A stretch of 64,000 bases of DNA from W-Chloroflexi-9 sp045863195 (lineage in GTDB: Bacteria > Chloroflexota > Dehalococcoidia > UBA2979), in contig BTUI01000005.1 of NCBI GenBank assembly GCA_045863195.1, positions 164,526 through 228,525 on the forward strand, read 5' to 3'. This document shows, piece after piece, positions 54,253 to 62,878 of this stretch. Each line of letters starts with the position of its first letter. Position 1 is the first letter of the stretch. Below the pieces are notes generated by a model. It did no database searches and was not told where the DNA came from. It saw only the letters and a program-made list of their open reading frames with translations. The position numbers and the translations under genes were made by a program.

Positions 54253-56667
54253 CTACCAGCGACGCCCACCACCATCGCCCTGCGGGCGCGGGGGCCGGTC
54301 GCCGCCCTCGGAACGCCCCTCGGAGCGGGGGGCGCCACCGCCGCCGCCATAGCCACCGCCGGAACCGAAGCGGTCGCCGCCGCGGTCACCACCGCCGCCA
54401 CCATCGCGGCGCGGGCCACGGTCGCCACCACGGCCACCGCCACCACCGCGCGGGCCACCGCGGTCGCCGCCACGGCCACCGCCGTAGCCACCACCACCGC
54501 CACGCGAACCACGGTCACCGCCGCCGCGGCGCTCGCCGCCGCCCTCGCCGGTGAAGCCCACGGGGCCGTCGCCGTCCGCCTGGCGGATCGACAGGTTCAC
54601 GCGGCCCAGGTTGTCCACCTCGATCACGCGCACCTTCACGACGTCGCCGATGTTCACGACATCCTCGACGCGCTCGACACGGTCCTCGGACAGTTCGGAG
54701 ATGTGCACCATGCCGTCCTTGTTCGGGAGGATCTCCACGAACGCGCCGAAGGACATGATGCGCGTGACCGGGCCTTCGAAGACATCGCCGACCTGGATCT
54801 CACGGGTGAGGCCCTCGATCTGGCGGACGGCGCCCTCCACGGACTTGGAGTCCGTGCCGCCCACGAACACGGTGCCGTCCTCCTGGATGTCGATGGAGGC
54901 GCCGGTCGCGGCGATGATCGCGTTGATCACCTTGCCGCCGGGGCCAATCACCGCGCCGATCTTGCCCTGGTCGATGTGGATGACGGTGATCTTCGGGGCG
55001 TACGTCCCGACCTCGTCACGCGGCGCGTTGATCGCGTCGAGCATGACCTCGAGCACCTTGAGGCGCGCGGTGCGGGCCTTGGCGAAAACCTCGCGCAGGA
55101 AGTTCGGGGGGAGCCGCTTCAGCTTGATGTCCAGCTGCACGGCGGTCACGCCGCTCTCCGAGCCGGCCACCTTGAAGTCCATGTCACCGAGGGCGTCCTC
55201 GATGCCGGCGATGTCCGTGAGCAGTTCCCACTTCGTCGCCATCTCGTCGCTGGTGACCAGGCCCATCGCGATGCCGGCGACCGGCGCGTGGATCGGGACA
55301 CCGGCGTCCATCAGGGCCAGCGTGGATCCACAGACCGCGCCCTGCGAGGTGGAGCCGTTGGAGGACAGCACGTCGGAGACCAGGCGGATGACGTACGGGA
55401 ACTCCTCGAACGTCGGCAGGACCGCCTCGATCGCCTTCTCGGCGAGCATGCCGTGGCCGATCTCACGGCGGCCGGCGGCGCGCATCGGGCGCGCCTCACC
55501 CACGGAGAACGGCGGGAAGTTGTAGTGGTGCATGAACATCTTCCACTCGCCCGGCGCAATGGCGTCGATGCGAGCGCGGTCACGCAGCGTGCCGAGCGTG
55601 GCGACGGTGAGGACCTGCGTCTCACCGCGCTGGAAGAGGCCGGAACCGTGGACGCGGGGCAGCACCCCCACGTCCGAGCGCAGCGGGCGGATGTCGTCCG
55701 GCGTGCGGCCGTCCGCGCGCGTGCGGGTGTTCAGGATGTGGTTGCGGACGGTGGACTTGATCACCGCCTCCGTCAGGTTCACCACGTCGCGGTGCTCGAA
55801 CTCCGTGAAGCCCTGCGCCGCGAACTGCTCCTCCACGTACTTCGCCACGATCTCGAAGCCGCGGAAGCCCTCGCCCATGACGGACTTGAAGATCATCGCC
55901 TGCTGGTCAGCCAGCACGGACTCGATGCGGGAGCGAAGGTCGGTGTTCTCCACCGGCTTCTCCCAGTCCATCTTCGGCACGCCGAGTTCGGCGATCACCT
56001 CGCGCTGGAGCGCGTTGAGTTCGCGGCAGATGCCCTCCGCGTACTCGATCGCCTCGATCAGCTCCGCTTCCGGGATCTGCTTCGCGCCCGCCTCGATCAT
56101 GACGACGGAGTCGTCCGTGGCGGCGACGGTGAGTTCGAGGTCGGAGGCCTCCAGTTCCGCGTAGGTCGGGAAGGCCTTGAAGCGGCCGTCCACGCGCGCC
56201 ACGCGCACGGAGGAGACGGGGCCCTCGAAGGGCAGCGGGGAGATGTTGATGACCGTGGAGGCGCCCACGGTGGCCAGGGCGTCCGCCGGGTTCTGGCGGT
56301 CGGAGGCCAGCAGCGTGGCCACCACGTGGACCTCGCGCTTGAAGCCCTTCGGGAAGAGCGGGCGGATCGGGCGGTCGGTCATGCGGGCGGCCAGTGTGGC
56401 CTCCGTGCCCGGGCGGCCCTCACGGCGGAAGAACGAGCCCGGGATCTTGCCGATCGCGTACATGCGCTCTTCGAAGTCGACGGTGAGGGGGAAGAAGTCG
56501 ATGCCGGGGCGGGGGTCGCCATCGCTCAGCGTCACCAGGAGGACGGTGTCGCCGTAGCGGATCGTGCAGGCGGAAAGGGCGTTGGGGGCCAGCCGGCCCA
56601 GGCCAATCTCGAAGGTGTTGCCCTCGATCTCGCGGGTGAAGACGCGCGTCTGTGCGCCAGTGTTCAT
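54253..56667 (-). CDS. pnp: Polyribonucleotide nucleotidyltransferase (PNPase) with RGG-rich tail
   Basis: Complete 804-residue PNPase, which degrades RNA by phosphorolysis in the degradosome. Two RNase PH cores (about 1-230 and 320-550; second with the phosphate-site G-S-T-S-Q-G-A), a KH domain (G-K-I-G-A-V-I-G-P-G-G-K-V) and S1 domain (E-G-P-V-T-R-I-M-S-F-G-A-F-V) are in order. About 105 C-terminal residues are Gly/Arg/Asp-rich with RGG and RGGDRG repeats, much longer than usual. AGAGGA precedes the ATG. It lies downstream of rpsO, the classical order. Confidence 0.96.
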   Translation of the reverse strand: MNTGAQTRVFTREIEGNTFEIGLGRLAPNALSACTIRYGDTVLLVTLSDGDPRPGIDFFPLTVDFEERMYAIGKIPGSFFRREGRPGTEATLAARMTDRPIRPLFPKGFKREVHVVATLLASDRQNPADALATVGASTVINISPLPFEGPVSSVRVARVDGRFKAFPTYAELEASDLELTVAATDDSVVMIEAGAKQIPEAELIEAIEYAEGICRELNALQREVIAELGVPKMDWEKPVENTDLRSRIESVLADQQAMIFKSVMGEGFRGFEIVAKYVEEQFAAQGFTEFEHRDVVNLTEAVIKSTVRNHILNTRTRADGRTPDDIRPLRSDVGVLPRVHGSGLFQRGETQVLTVATLGTLRDRARIDAIAPGEWKMFMHHYNFPPFSVGEARPMRAAGRREIGHGMLAEKAIEAVLPTFEEFPYVIRLVSDVLSSNGSTSQGAVCGSTLALMDAGVPIHAPVAGIAMGLVTSDEMATKWELLTDIAGIEDALGDMDFKVAGSESGVTAVQLDIKLKRLPPNFLREVFAKARTARLKVLEVMLDAINAPRDEVGTYAPKITVIHIDQGKIGAVIGPGGKVINAIIAATGASIDIQEDGTVFVGGTDSKSVEGAVRQIEGLTREIQVGDVFEGPVTRIMSFGAFVEILPNKDGMVHISELSEDRVERVEDVVNIGDVVKVRVIEVDNLGRVNLSIRQADGDGPVGFTGEGGGERRGGGDRGSRGGGGGYGGGRGGDRGGPRGGGGGRGGDRGPRRDGGGGGDRGGDRFGSGGGYGGGGGAPRSEGRSEGGDRPPRPQGDGGGRRW

Positions 56668-56699
56668 CAGGATTCCTCTTGGTCTATCTCTTGTGCTTG

Positions 56700-57164
56700 C
56701 TACCACAGTAACGCGAACGGCCCGGGGCGAGTGCCGGGCGGAGCGGTTCGAGGGGCGGGCGGGCTGATCGCGGGTCGCGCCGGGACGGCGGGAGTTGCGG
56801 TGGGCCGCTCAGCGGATCGAATCGTCCGCGGCGTGCTCAGGACGCGCTCGTACGGTCCCGCGCCGGGGGCACGCGCCCCCGGACACGGAACGGGCTGCGC
56901 CAAGCGGCGCAGCCCGAGCGACTGGATCAGGGTGTGGTACCGGCCAACATCCTTCTTGGCCAGGTACCGGAGAAGCCGGCGGCGCTGGCCGACGAGACGA
57001 AGCAGGCCGCGACGGGTCGCGAAGTCGTGCTTGTGCTCGCGCAGGTGCTGCGTCAGGTGGGTGATGCGGTCGGTCAGCAGCGCCACCTGGACCTCGGGTG
57101 AACCGGTGTCGCCCTCGGCGCGCTGGTACTGCTGGATGATCGTGGACTTCTCGGCCGTCGGCAT
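56700..57164 (-). CDS. rpsO: Ribosomal protein S15 with an unusual C-terminal extension
   Basis: The first 87 residues are an ordinary S15, the 16S rRNA-binding protein of the small subunit (G-S-P-E-V-Q-V-A-L-L-T, then R-R-L-L-R-Y-L-A-K-K-D and ...S-L-G-L-R-R). Where S15 normally ends there is no stop: the frame runs 67 more codons to a TAG at 56700, 33 nt before pnp. The extra part is Pro/Ala/Arg-rich, translates two hairpins (56892-56915, 56863-56882) and resembles translated intergenic sequence. A real extension, a lost stop or a sequencing error are all possible. Confidence 0.9.
   Translation of the reverse strand: MPTAEKSTIIQQYQRAEGDTGSPEVQVALLTDRITHLTQHLREHKHDFATRRGLLRLVGQRRRLLRYLAKKDVGRYHTLIQSLGLRRLAQPVPCPGARAPGAGPYERVLSTPRTIRSAERPTATPAVPARPAISPPAPRTAPPGTRPGPFALLW
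56863..56882 (-). repeat. Second hairpin within the S15 extension
   Basis: 8-bp perfect stem (56863-56870 with 56875-56882) with a 4-nt loop. On the minus strand it comes after the first hairpin, between the normal S15 end and pnp. Confidence 0.65.
56892..56915 (-). terminator. Hairpin at the normal S15 end, within coding sequence
   Basis: 10-bp perfect stem (56892-56901 with 56906-56915), AAGC loop. Its first arm (minus sense) encodes G-L-R-R, the last conserved S15 residues, so it sits where an rpsO terminator is expected. Here it is translated. Confidence 0.6.
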
Positions 57165-57328
57165 ACGCGGTTCGGTATCCGTCTCTGACTCAACGTCTCT
57201 ACACTCGGGGAGGAGCGGCGCCCCCGGCCGGGGAGCATGCCGCAACGGACGCGCCAGACGGCGCACTCCGTGCCTTGAACGCTAACACAGCCCCCGGACA
57301 CGTGCTACGGCCCTGCGAGGAGCCCCGG

Positions 57329-58141
57329 ATGCCCCCGATCGTCTCGCCCGACACCGCCGTGGTCGTGGACGCCGACCTGTGCCTGCCGCCCGCGCTGGCC
57401 GCCGCGGCCGGCATCCGCGTCGCCCCGCCGGACGCCCCCCTGCTCCTGGAGCGGGAGAACATTCCGCGCTTGAAGGTGGAGGCCGCCGCCGGCCTCGACG
57501 TCGCCCCCCTCGTCGAGGCGTGCCGCGCCGCCGCCGCGACCGGCGCCCGCACCATCATCTATGTGCCCGCGCAGGACGGGTTCGGCTCCCCGGACGGCGC
57601 CTCGGCGGCAGCCGCTGAGGCACTGGCGCCCCTGGGCGTGCGGTTCGAGGTGTTCGAGACGGGCGAGGCGCTCATGGCCGCCGGGTGGCGCGCCGTCATC
57701 CTCGCGGAGTCGTTGCGCGGGGGTGCCGACCCGGAAGCGGCGATGGCGCACGCCCGTGCGGCATCCATCAGCCTGCTCGCGCTCGTCGAGCATCCCGAAC
57801 TCGCGGCGATCTCCGGGCCGGACGGCAGCACCACGCAGCGACTCGTCGCGCGGCTGCACGGTGCGGAGTTCCGGCTCGTCGGCGCGCCCGCGAAGCGCGA
57901 CGACGGCCTCCGCTCCGTCCGCGACGGCTTCGCCCGCGCCACCTCTGACGTGGCGGGGCACCTGCGCGTCGCCGTGCTGCACGCGGGCGTGGTGCCGGCG
58001 GGCGAGGCGATGGCGACGTGGATCCGCCGCGAGCGCCCGACCGCCGAGGTGTACGAGGGCGCGGTCACGCGCCACCAGGCGACCCGGCTCGGGCCGGGCT
58101 TCGTCGGCATCTGCTGGGCGGAGGTCGGGGCAGAGGGCTAG
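57329..58141 (+). CDS. DegV-family protein
   Basis: The 270-residue product matches the two-domain DegV fold that binds a fatty acid. Visible are the alternating N-terminal half with A-R-T-I-I-Y-V-P-A-Q-D, and the late V-L-H-A-G-V-V-P-A-G-E-A-M followed by L-G-P-G-F-V-G-I-C-W. Some DegV (FakB) proteins deliver fatty acid to a kinase; no fakA is here. The N-terminal D-S-T-A-D motif is degenerate. GAGGAG precedes the ATG. Stops of this and the PAP2 gene overlap by 4 nt. Confidence 0.7.
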   Translation: MPPIVSPDTAVVVDADLCLPPALAAAAGIRVAPPDAPLLLERENIPRLKVEAAAGLDVAPLVEACRAAAATGARTIIYVPAQDGFGSPDGASAAAAEALAPLGVRFEVFETGEALMAAGWRAVILAESLRGGADPEAAMAHARAASISLLALVEHPELAAISGPDGSTTQRLVARLHGAEFRLVGAPAKRDDGLRSVRDGFARATSDVAGHLRVAVLHAGVVPAGEAMATWIRRERPTAEVYEGAVTRHQATRLGPGFVGICWAEVGAEG

Positions 58142-58959
58142 AGGACGGGCCCGCCTCGGATGCGACGCGCCTCCAGGCGCGCGGCGCGCGTGCCGACCCA
58201 GTGGCGGAAGCCGGGATACGCCGCGGACTGCAGCCAGAGCGCGACCAGCAGCGCCAGCATCGACACGACCAGGCCGACTCCAGCGTCGAAGAGATAGTGG
58301 TTCGCCGTCGCGACCACCGCGATCACCTGCGCCACCATCACGAAGAGCACGCCCGCGCGCGCGAGCCGGTTCTCCGTCGCCATGAAGATGACGATGGCGA
58401 GCAGCACCGCCCACCCCACGTGGAGCGAGGGCACGGCCGCGAACGGGTTCACGAACGGCTTCATCGATTGCGCCTGGTAGGAGAGGTTCGCGTACGTCTC
58501 GAGCGTGTCGACGAAGCCCCACTCCGGCAGATAACGCGGCGGCGCGACCGGGAACGACCAGTAGAGCACCAGCGCGAACGCGCCGGAGATGAGCAGCGAG
58601 TCGCGCAGCACCGTGTAGTGGAACCGTGACTTCCAGAACATGAACAGGCCCACGCCGATGATCAGCGGAAAGTCCAGCCAGAAGTAGACGAAGTTGAAGA
58701 AGCGGACCCGCCACGGCTCGGCGAGCGTCCAGTCGTTGATCGCGGGCTCAATGAACAGCCCCGCCGACTTCTGCAGGTTGATGATCCAGCGCGCGTTCTC
58801 CAGCGCCTCGCCCGTCCGGTCCACCACCCCGCCGCGCACGAGGAAGTACGCGAGGAAGCCGACGACCACGAGGCCGATCTCGATGGTGTCGAACCACGAC
58901 AGCGACCGGCGCGTCGGCGCGGTCGCCTGGTGGAGGTAGCGGTAGATCCGTACACGCAT
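58138..58959 (-). CDS. PAP2-superfamily membrane phosphatase/transferase
   Basis: A 273-residue protein with about six membrane helices and the PAP2 catalytic parts A-V-P-S-L-H-V-G-W-A near residue 168 and A-T-A-N-H-Y-L-F-D-A-G near 217. Related proteins dephosphorylate lipids or act as inositol-phosphoceramide-synthase-like transferases. The first PAP2 motif (K-x6-R-P) is weak (P-V-A-P-P-R-Y). It converges on degV. Confidence 0.83.
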   Translation of the reverse strand: MRVRIYRYLHQATAPTRRSLSWFDTIEIGLVVVGFLAYFLVRGGVVDRTGEALENARWIINLQKSAGLFIEPAINDWTLAEPWRVRFFNFVYFWLDFPLIIGVGLFMFWKSRFHYTVLRDSLLISGAFALVLYWSFPVAPPRYLPEWGFVDTLETYANLSYQAQSMKPFVNPFAAVPSLHVGWAVLLAIVIFMATENRLARAGVLFVMVAQVIAVVATANHYLFDAGVGLVVSMLALLVALWLQSAAYPGFRHWVGTRAARLEARRIRGGPVL

Positions 58960-59137
58960 GGGTCAGTCATCCGGTCCTTCCCGCCGGCACCCGGCCGGGA
59001 AGTCCACCCGCGGATCATACCCCGTGGGGAGCGCGGCGATGTCAGACACTCAACGGCGGCCCGATCTCTCCGGTATGCTCCCGCCACATCGATTTCCGAC
59101 GCCCGCTACCGCGGGCACAGCCCCAGGAGCCACCTTC

Positions 59138-60643
59138 ATGGAGATCACGGTCGCCGCCGGGCCGATCACCAACCTCGCCGCAGACACGTACGTGCTGCCG
59201 CTCGCGCATGGCGCGCGCACCCTGACCGGTGACCTGGCCGCGGTGGACGCGCTCATGGGCGGCACCATCGCCGGGATGCTGAAGGACGGACTGATCGCCG
59301 GGAAGGGCGGCGAGGTTACCGTCCTGCCGGCCGGACGGCGCCTGAAGGCGAAGCGGGTGGTCATCGCCGGGGTCGGCGAGCGCGACAAGATGACGCTGGA
59401 CGGCCTCCGCGACCGCGCCGCGAACCTGGGGCGCCGGCTGCGCGACCTGAACGGCGGCACCGTCGCCTTCGGCGTGCAGGAGGAGTCCGGGCGCCTGGAC
59501 GCCGCGGACGTCGGGCGCGTCACCGCCGAGGGCCTGGTGCTGGGCCTCTACCGCTTCGACCGCCACCACACGAAGGCCTCCGACAAGCCCGCCTACACGC
59601 TCGGCAACATCACGATCGTGGAGTCCTCCACCCGCAAGGCGGCGCAGAGCCGCGGCGGGGCGGCGGAGGGCGTAGTCCTGGCGGAGGCGACGAACTTCGC
59701 CCGCGACCTGGGCAACGAGCCCTCCAACCTCATGACCCCCACCATCGTGGCCAGCCGCGCGCAGCAGCTGGCGACGGAGATCGGCCTGGAGTGCCGCATC
59801 ATCGAGCGCGCCGAGGCGGAGCGGCTGAAGATGGGCTCCTACCTCTCGGTCGCGAACGGCTCCGTGCAGCCGCCGAAGTTCATCGTCCTCACCTACACCG
59901 GCCTGCGCCGGCGCGGCGGGTACATCGGCCTCGTCGGGAAGGGCATCACCTTCGACACCGGCGGCATCTCGCTGAAGCCGGCCGAGGGCATGGAGGCGAT
60001 GAAGGGCGACATGACCGGCGCGGCCACCGTGATCGGCGCGATCGCGGCGATCGCCCGCCTCAAGTTGCCGGTGAACGTGATGGCGATCGCCCCGTGCACG
60101 GAGAACATGCCCAGCGGCTCCGCCACCAAGCCCGGCGACGTGGTCTACGCCATGGACGGGCAGTCGATCGAGGTGTTGAACACGGACGCGGAGGGCCGCC
60201 TGGTCCTCGCGGACGGCATCGCCTTCGCGAAGCAGAACGGCTGCACCACGCTCGTGGACGTGGCCACGCTCACCGGCGCCATGTCGGTCGCCCTCGGCAA
60301 CGTGCGCACCGGCGTCTTCTGCAACAACGACCGCCTGTACGCGGAACTGGAGAAGGCCTCCGCCGCCAGCGGCGAGAAGATCTGGCGCTTCCCGCTGGAC
60401 GCCGAGTACTTCGAGTCGATCAAGTCGGACGTGGCGGACATCAAGAACACGGGCGGCCGCCTGGCCGGCTCGATCACCGCCGCCAAGTTCATCGAGTGCT
60501 TCGCCGGCGACACGCCGTGGGCGCACCTGGACATCGCCGGCGTGATGGCCGCGACCGGCGACCGAGGCTGGAAGGTGAAGGGCAACAACGGCACCCCCGT
60601 CCGCACCCTGGTCCAGTTCGTGAAGGGCCGCGCCCGCGCATGA
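59138..60643 (+). CDS. pepA: Leucyl aminopeptidase (M17)
   Basis: Cytosolic aminopeptidase of 501 residues. The catalytic domain has G-K-G-I-T-F-D-T-G-G-I-S-L-K-P near residue 280, K-G-D-M-T-G-A near 305 and the signature N-T-D-A-E-G-R-L-V-L-A-D-G near 351, with all metal ligands. CAGGAG precedes the ATG. Its stop overlaps the VOC gene's ATG (ATGA). Confidence 0.95.
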   Translation: MEITVAAGPITNLAADTYVLPLAHGARTLTGDLAAVDALMGGTIAGMLKDGLIAGKGGEVTVLPAGRRLKAKRVVIAGVGERDKMTLDGLRDRAANLGRRLRDLNGGTVAFGVQEESGRLDAADVGRVTAEGLVLGLYRFDRHHTKASDKPAYTLGNITIVESSTRKAAQSRGGAAEGVVLAEATNFARDLGNEPSNLMTPTIVASRAQQLATEIGLECRIIERAEAERLKMGSYLSVANGSVQPPKFIVLTYTGLRRRGGYIGLVGKGITFDTGGISLKPAEGMEAMKGDMTGAATVIGAIAAIARLKLPVNVMAIAPCTENMPSGSATKPGDVVYAMDGQSIEVLNTDAEGRLVLADGIAFAKQNGCTTLVDVATLTGAMSVALGNVRTGVFCNNDRLYAELEKASAASGEKIWRFPLDAEYFESIKSDVADIKNTGGRLAGSITAAKFIECFAGDTPWAHLDIAGVMAATGDRGWKVKGNNGTPVRTLVQFVKGRARA

Positions 60644-61035
60644 GCGTCGCGGACGCCCTCGGCGGGCTGACCAGCATCTCGCTCTGGACCTCCGCCGAGG
60701 CCTACCCGACCATGCGCGCGTTCTACGTGGAGACGCTGGGGCTGCGCCCGGACACGGACCGTGCCGGGCGCGTCCGCTTCTCCTTCGGCACCCCGCCACA
60801 GGAGGTGCGCCTCATCCTCTCCGTCCACGACGGCGTGCGCGGGCGCTCCACGGAGCCGGAACGGGTGATGTTCAACTTCCTGGTCCCGGACATCCAGGCG
60901 ACGGTCGCCCGGCTCACCGCCGCGGGTGTCGCCTTCCGGCGGCTCCCGGCGCAGGAGGAGTGGGGCGGCTGGGTCGCCACGTTCCAGGACCCGGACGGGA
61001 ACACGCTGCAGTTGATGCAGGCGGCGGAAGGCTAG
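60640..61035 (+). CDS. VOC-family (glyoxalase/dioxygenase-fold) protein
   Basis: A 131-residue VOC domain, opening L-T-S-I-S-L-W-T-S with A-F-Y-V-E-T-L-G-L-R-P and ending F-Q-D-P-D-G-N-T-L-Q-L-M-Q. The first-strand metal residue is Leu/Trp-rich, not His, so metal binding is uncertain. It is coupled to pepA and followed by the HAD gene 5 nt later. Confidence 0.8.
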   Translation: MSVADALGGLTSISLWTSAEAYPTMRAFYVETLGLRPDTDRAGRVRFSFGTPPQEVRLILSVHDGVRGRSTEPERVMFNFLVPDIQATVARLTAAGVAFRRLPAQEEWGGWVATFQDPDGNTLQLMQAAEG

Positions 61036-61040
61036 CCCTC

Positions 61041-61613
61041 GTGCGCATCGGCCTCGATTTCGACGACACGCTGGCGGACTTCAGCGCGCTGCTCGTGGAA
61101 CTCGTGCAGGACCGCTTCGGCTTCGACCTGCGCGTGACGCACGCGGAGGGGAGGCCGGGCCGCCCACTCGCCGGCGCGGAACGCTGGGACGCGATGATCC
61201 TCGAGATGCTGGAGACGGATCTGACGCTCGCGATGCCGCCGAAGCCGGACGCGCTGGAGGTCTCACGGCGGCTGGCGGAGCGCCACGAACTCGTGGTGCT
61301 GACCTCCCGCTATGACCGCGAGATGCCGTTCCTCCACGCCTGGCTCGAACAGCACGAGGTGCCCGTGAGCACCGTGCTCTGGACGAACCGTGGCTCCAAG
61401 GCGCCGCCGTCGCAGGAGCACGGGCTGGCGGTGCTCTTCGACGACACCGCGCGCAACTTCGACGACTTCGTCGCGCACCCCACGGTGCCGGCGCTCTTCC
61501 TCGGCGCGGCGATGAGCCCGCGCGCGCAGGAGTACGGCGACCACGTGCGGCCCGTCTCCCACTGGCAGGAGTTCGAGGTGCTGGTGCGCCGCCTGGAGTC
61601 CGACCGCCCCTAG
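61041..61613 (+). CDS. HAD-like 5'-nucleotidase-type phosphatase
   Basis: A 190-residue HAD-fold protein of the 5'(3')-deoxyribonucleotidase (NT5C) type: G-L-D-F-D-D-T-L-A-D-F (D-x-D-x-T) at residues 4-14, L-T-S-R in the second motif, and K-A and L-F-D-D-T at the end. Substrate unknown. A GTG start with GGAAGG upstream; it converges on coaBC, overlapping it by 4 nt. Confidence 0.8.
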   Translation: MRIGLDFDDTLADFSALLVELVQDRFGFDLRVTHAEGRPGRPLAGAERWDAMILEMLETDLTLAMPPKPDALEVSRRLAERHELVVLTSRYDREMPFLHAWLEQHEVPVSTVLWTNRGSKAPPSQEHGLAVLFDDTARNFDDFVAHPTVPALFLGAAMSPRAQEYGDHVRPVSHWQEFEVLVRRLESDRP

Positions 61614-62878
61614 GGGCGCCCCTCGGGCAACGGGTTCTGCAGGTACGGGCGCAGGCGGTCGAGGATCGCGTGGCCCACGGCGTACTTCGTCATGAGCGGC
61701 AGATCCTCGCGCACGCCCTCGTCGTTCAGGATCGTGACGCGGTTGTCGTCCACGCCGAACCCGGCGTCGGTGGCGGAGACGTCGTTGGCGACGATCATCC
61801 GCGCGCCCTTCTTCTTCAACTTCGACACCGCGTTTGCGATCAGGTCGTCCGTCTCCGCGGCGAACGCCACCTTCACCATCGTCCCTCGCGAGGAGGTCGT
61901 CGGCGTGGAGGCGATGATGTCCGCGTTCTCGACGAGCGGGATCACGATGTCCCCGGCCGCCTCGCGCTTGATCTTGTGGTCGGCAGCGGTGGCCGGGCGG
62001 TAGTCGGCCACGGCGCCGGCCATGACCAGCGCATCCGCCTCGGCGCACTCGCGCATGACGGCGTCCATCATCTGGCGGTGTGACTCGACGGCGACGACGC
62101 GCGCCCCGGCAGGCACCGGCAGCGAGACGGTGGAGATGATCACCACCTCCGCGCCGCGGTCCCTCGCCGCCTCCGCGATCGCGTAGCCCATCTTCCCGCT
62201 CGAGCGGTTGCCGATGTACCGGACCGGGTCGATCGCCTCGCGGTTGCCGCCGGCGGTCACGACGATGCGCCGCCCGGCGAGGTCGCCGCGCACGGCGGCG
62301 AGGCGGGCGCGCACCGCGTCCACGATCGCGTCCGGCTCCATCAGCCGGCCCATCCCCATGCGCCCGGAGGCGAGACGCCCGGCGAGGGGCCCGAGGAACT
62401 GCACGCCGCGCTCACGCAGCGTCGCCACGTTCGCGGCGGTGGCCGGGTGCTCCCACATCTGCGCGTCCATCGCCGGGGCGACGAGGAGCGGCGCCGTGGT
62501 GGCGAGCGCCGTCAGGGAGACGAAGTCGTCCGCGAGGCCGTGCGCGATGCGCGCCAGCGTGGAGGCGGTCGCCGGGGCGATCACCATCACGTCCGCGCGC
62601 CGCGCCAGCTCCACGTGCGCCTCGCCGAACTCGCCGTGCGGGTGCCACATGTCCAGGTACGGCTCGCGCGCGGTGATCGAGCGGAACGTCAGCGGGGTCA
62701 CGAACTCCGCCGCGTGCCGGGTGAGCGCCACGTCCACGTGCGCCCCCGCCTGGACGAGGCGCGAGGCGATCTCCACGGCCTTGTAGCAGGAGATCGAGCC
62801 GCTCACGCCCAGCACCACGCGGGCGCCACGCAGCGGGTCGCCCTCGCGGCCCGGGAGGTCCGGCAGCCCGGCGGTCAC
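61610..62878 (-). CDS. coaBC: Bifunctional phosphopantothenoylcysteine decarboxylase/synthase CoaBC
   Basis: The 422-residue flavoprotein carries out two steps of coenzyme A synthesis. The N-terminal CoaC half has V-S-G-S-I-S-C-Y-K-A, the FMN-contact P-A-M-D-A-Q-M-W (usually P-A-M-N) and L-A-S-G-R-M-G-M-G-R-L, where the usual A-C-G Cys is Ser; mycobacterial enzymes also lack this Cys. The CoaB half has T-A-G-G-N-R-E-A-I-D-P-V-R-Y-I-G-N-R-S-S-G-K-M-G and A-V-A-D-Y-R. It overlaps coaX by 4 nt. Confidence 0.95.
   Translation of the reverse strand: MTAGLPDLPGREGDPLRGARVVLGVSGSISCYKAVEIASRLVQAGAHVDVALTRHAAEFVTPLTFRSITAREPYLDMWHPHGEFGEAHVELARRADVMVIAPATASTLARIAHGLADDFVSLTALATTAPLLVAPAMDAQMWEHPATAANVATLRERGVQFLGPLAGRLASGRMGMGRLMEPDAIVDAVRARLAAVRGDLAGRRIVVTAGGNREAIDPVRYIGNRSSGKMGYAIAEAARDRGAEVVIISTVSLPVPAGARVVAVESHRQMMDAVMRECAEADALVMAGAVADYRPATAADHKIKREAAGDIVIPLVENADIIASTPTTSSRGTMVKVAFAAETDDLIANAVSKLKKKGARMIVANDVSATDAGFGVDDNRVTILNDEGVREDLPLMTKYAVGHAILDRLRPYLQNPLPEGRP

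Noticed and set aside
54260..54550. Repeat-like GC blocks that look like a short tandem or CRISPR-like array
   Set aside because: They are the codons of the Gly/Arg-rich PNPase tail; unit lengths vary and there are no unique spacers.
54172..57285. Plus-strand frame of more than 1000 codons opposite pnp and rpsO
   Set aside because: Antisense to two well-recognised genes; no domain seen.
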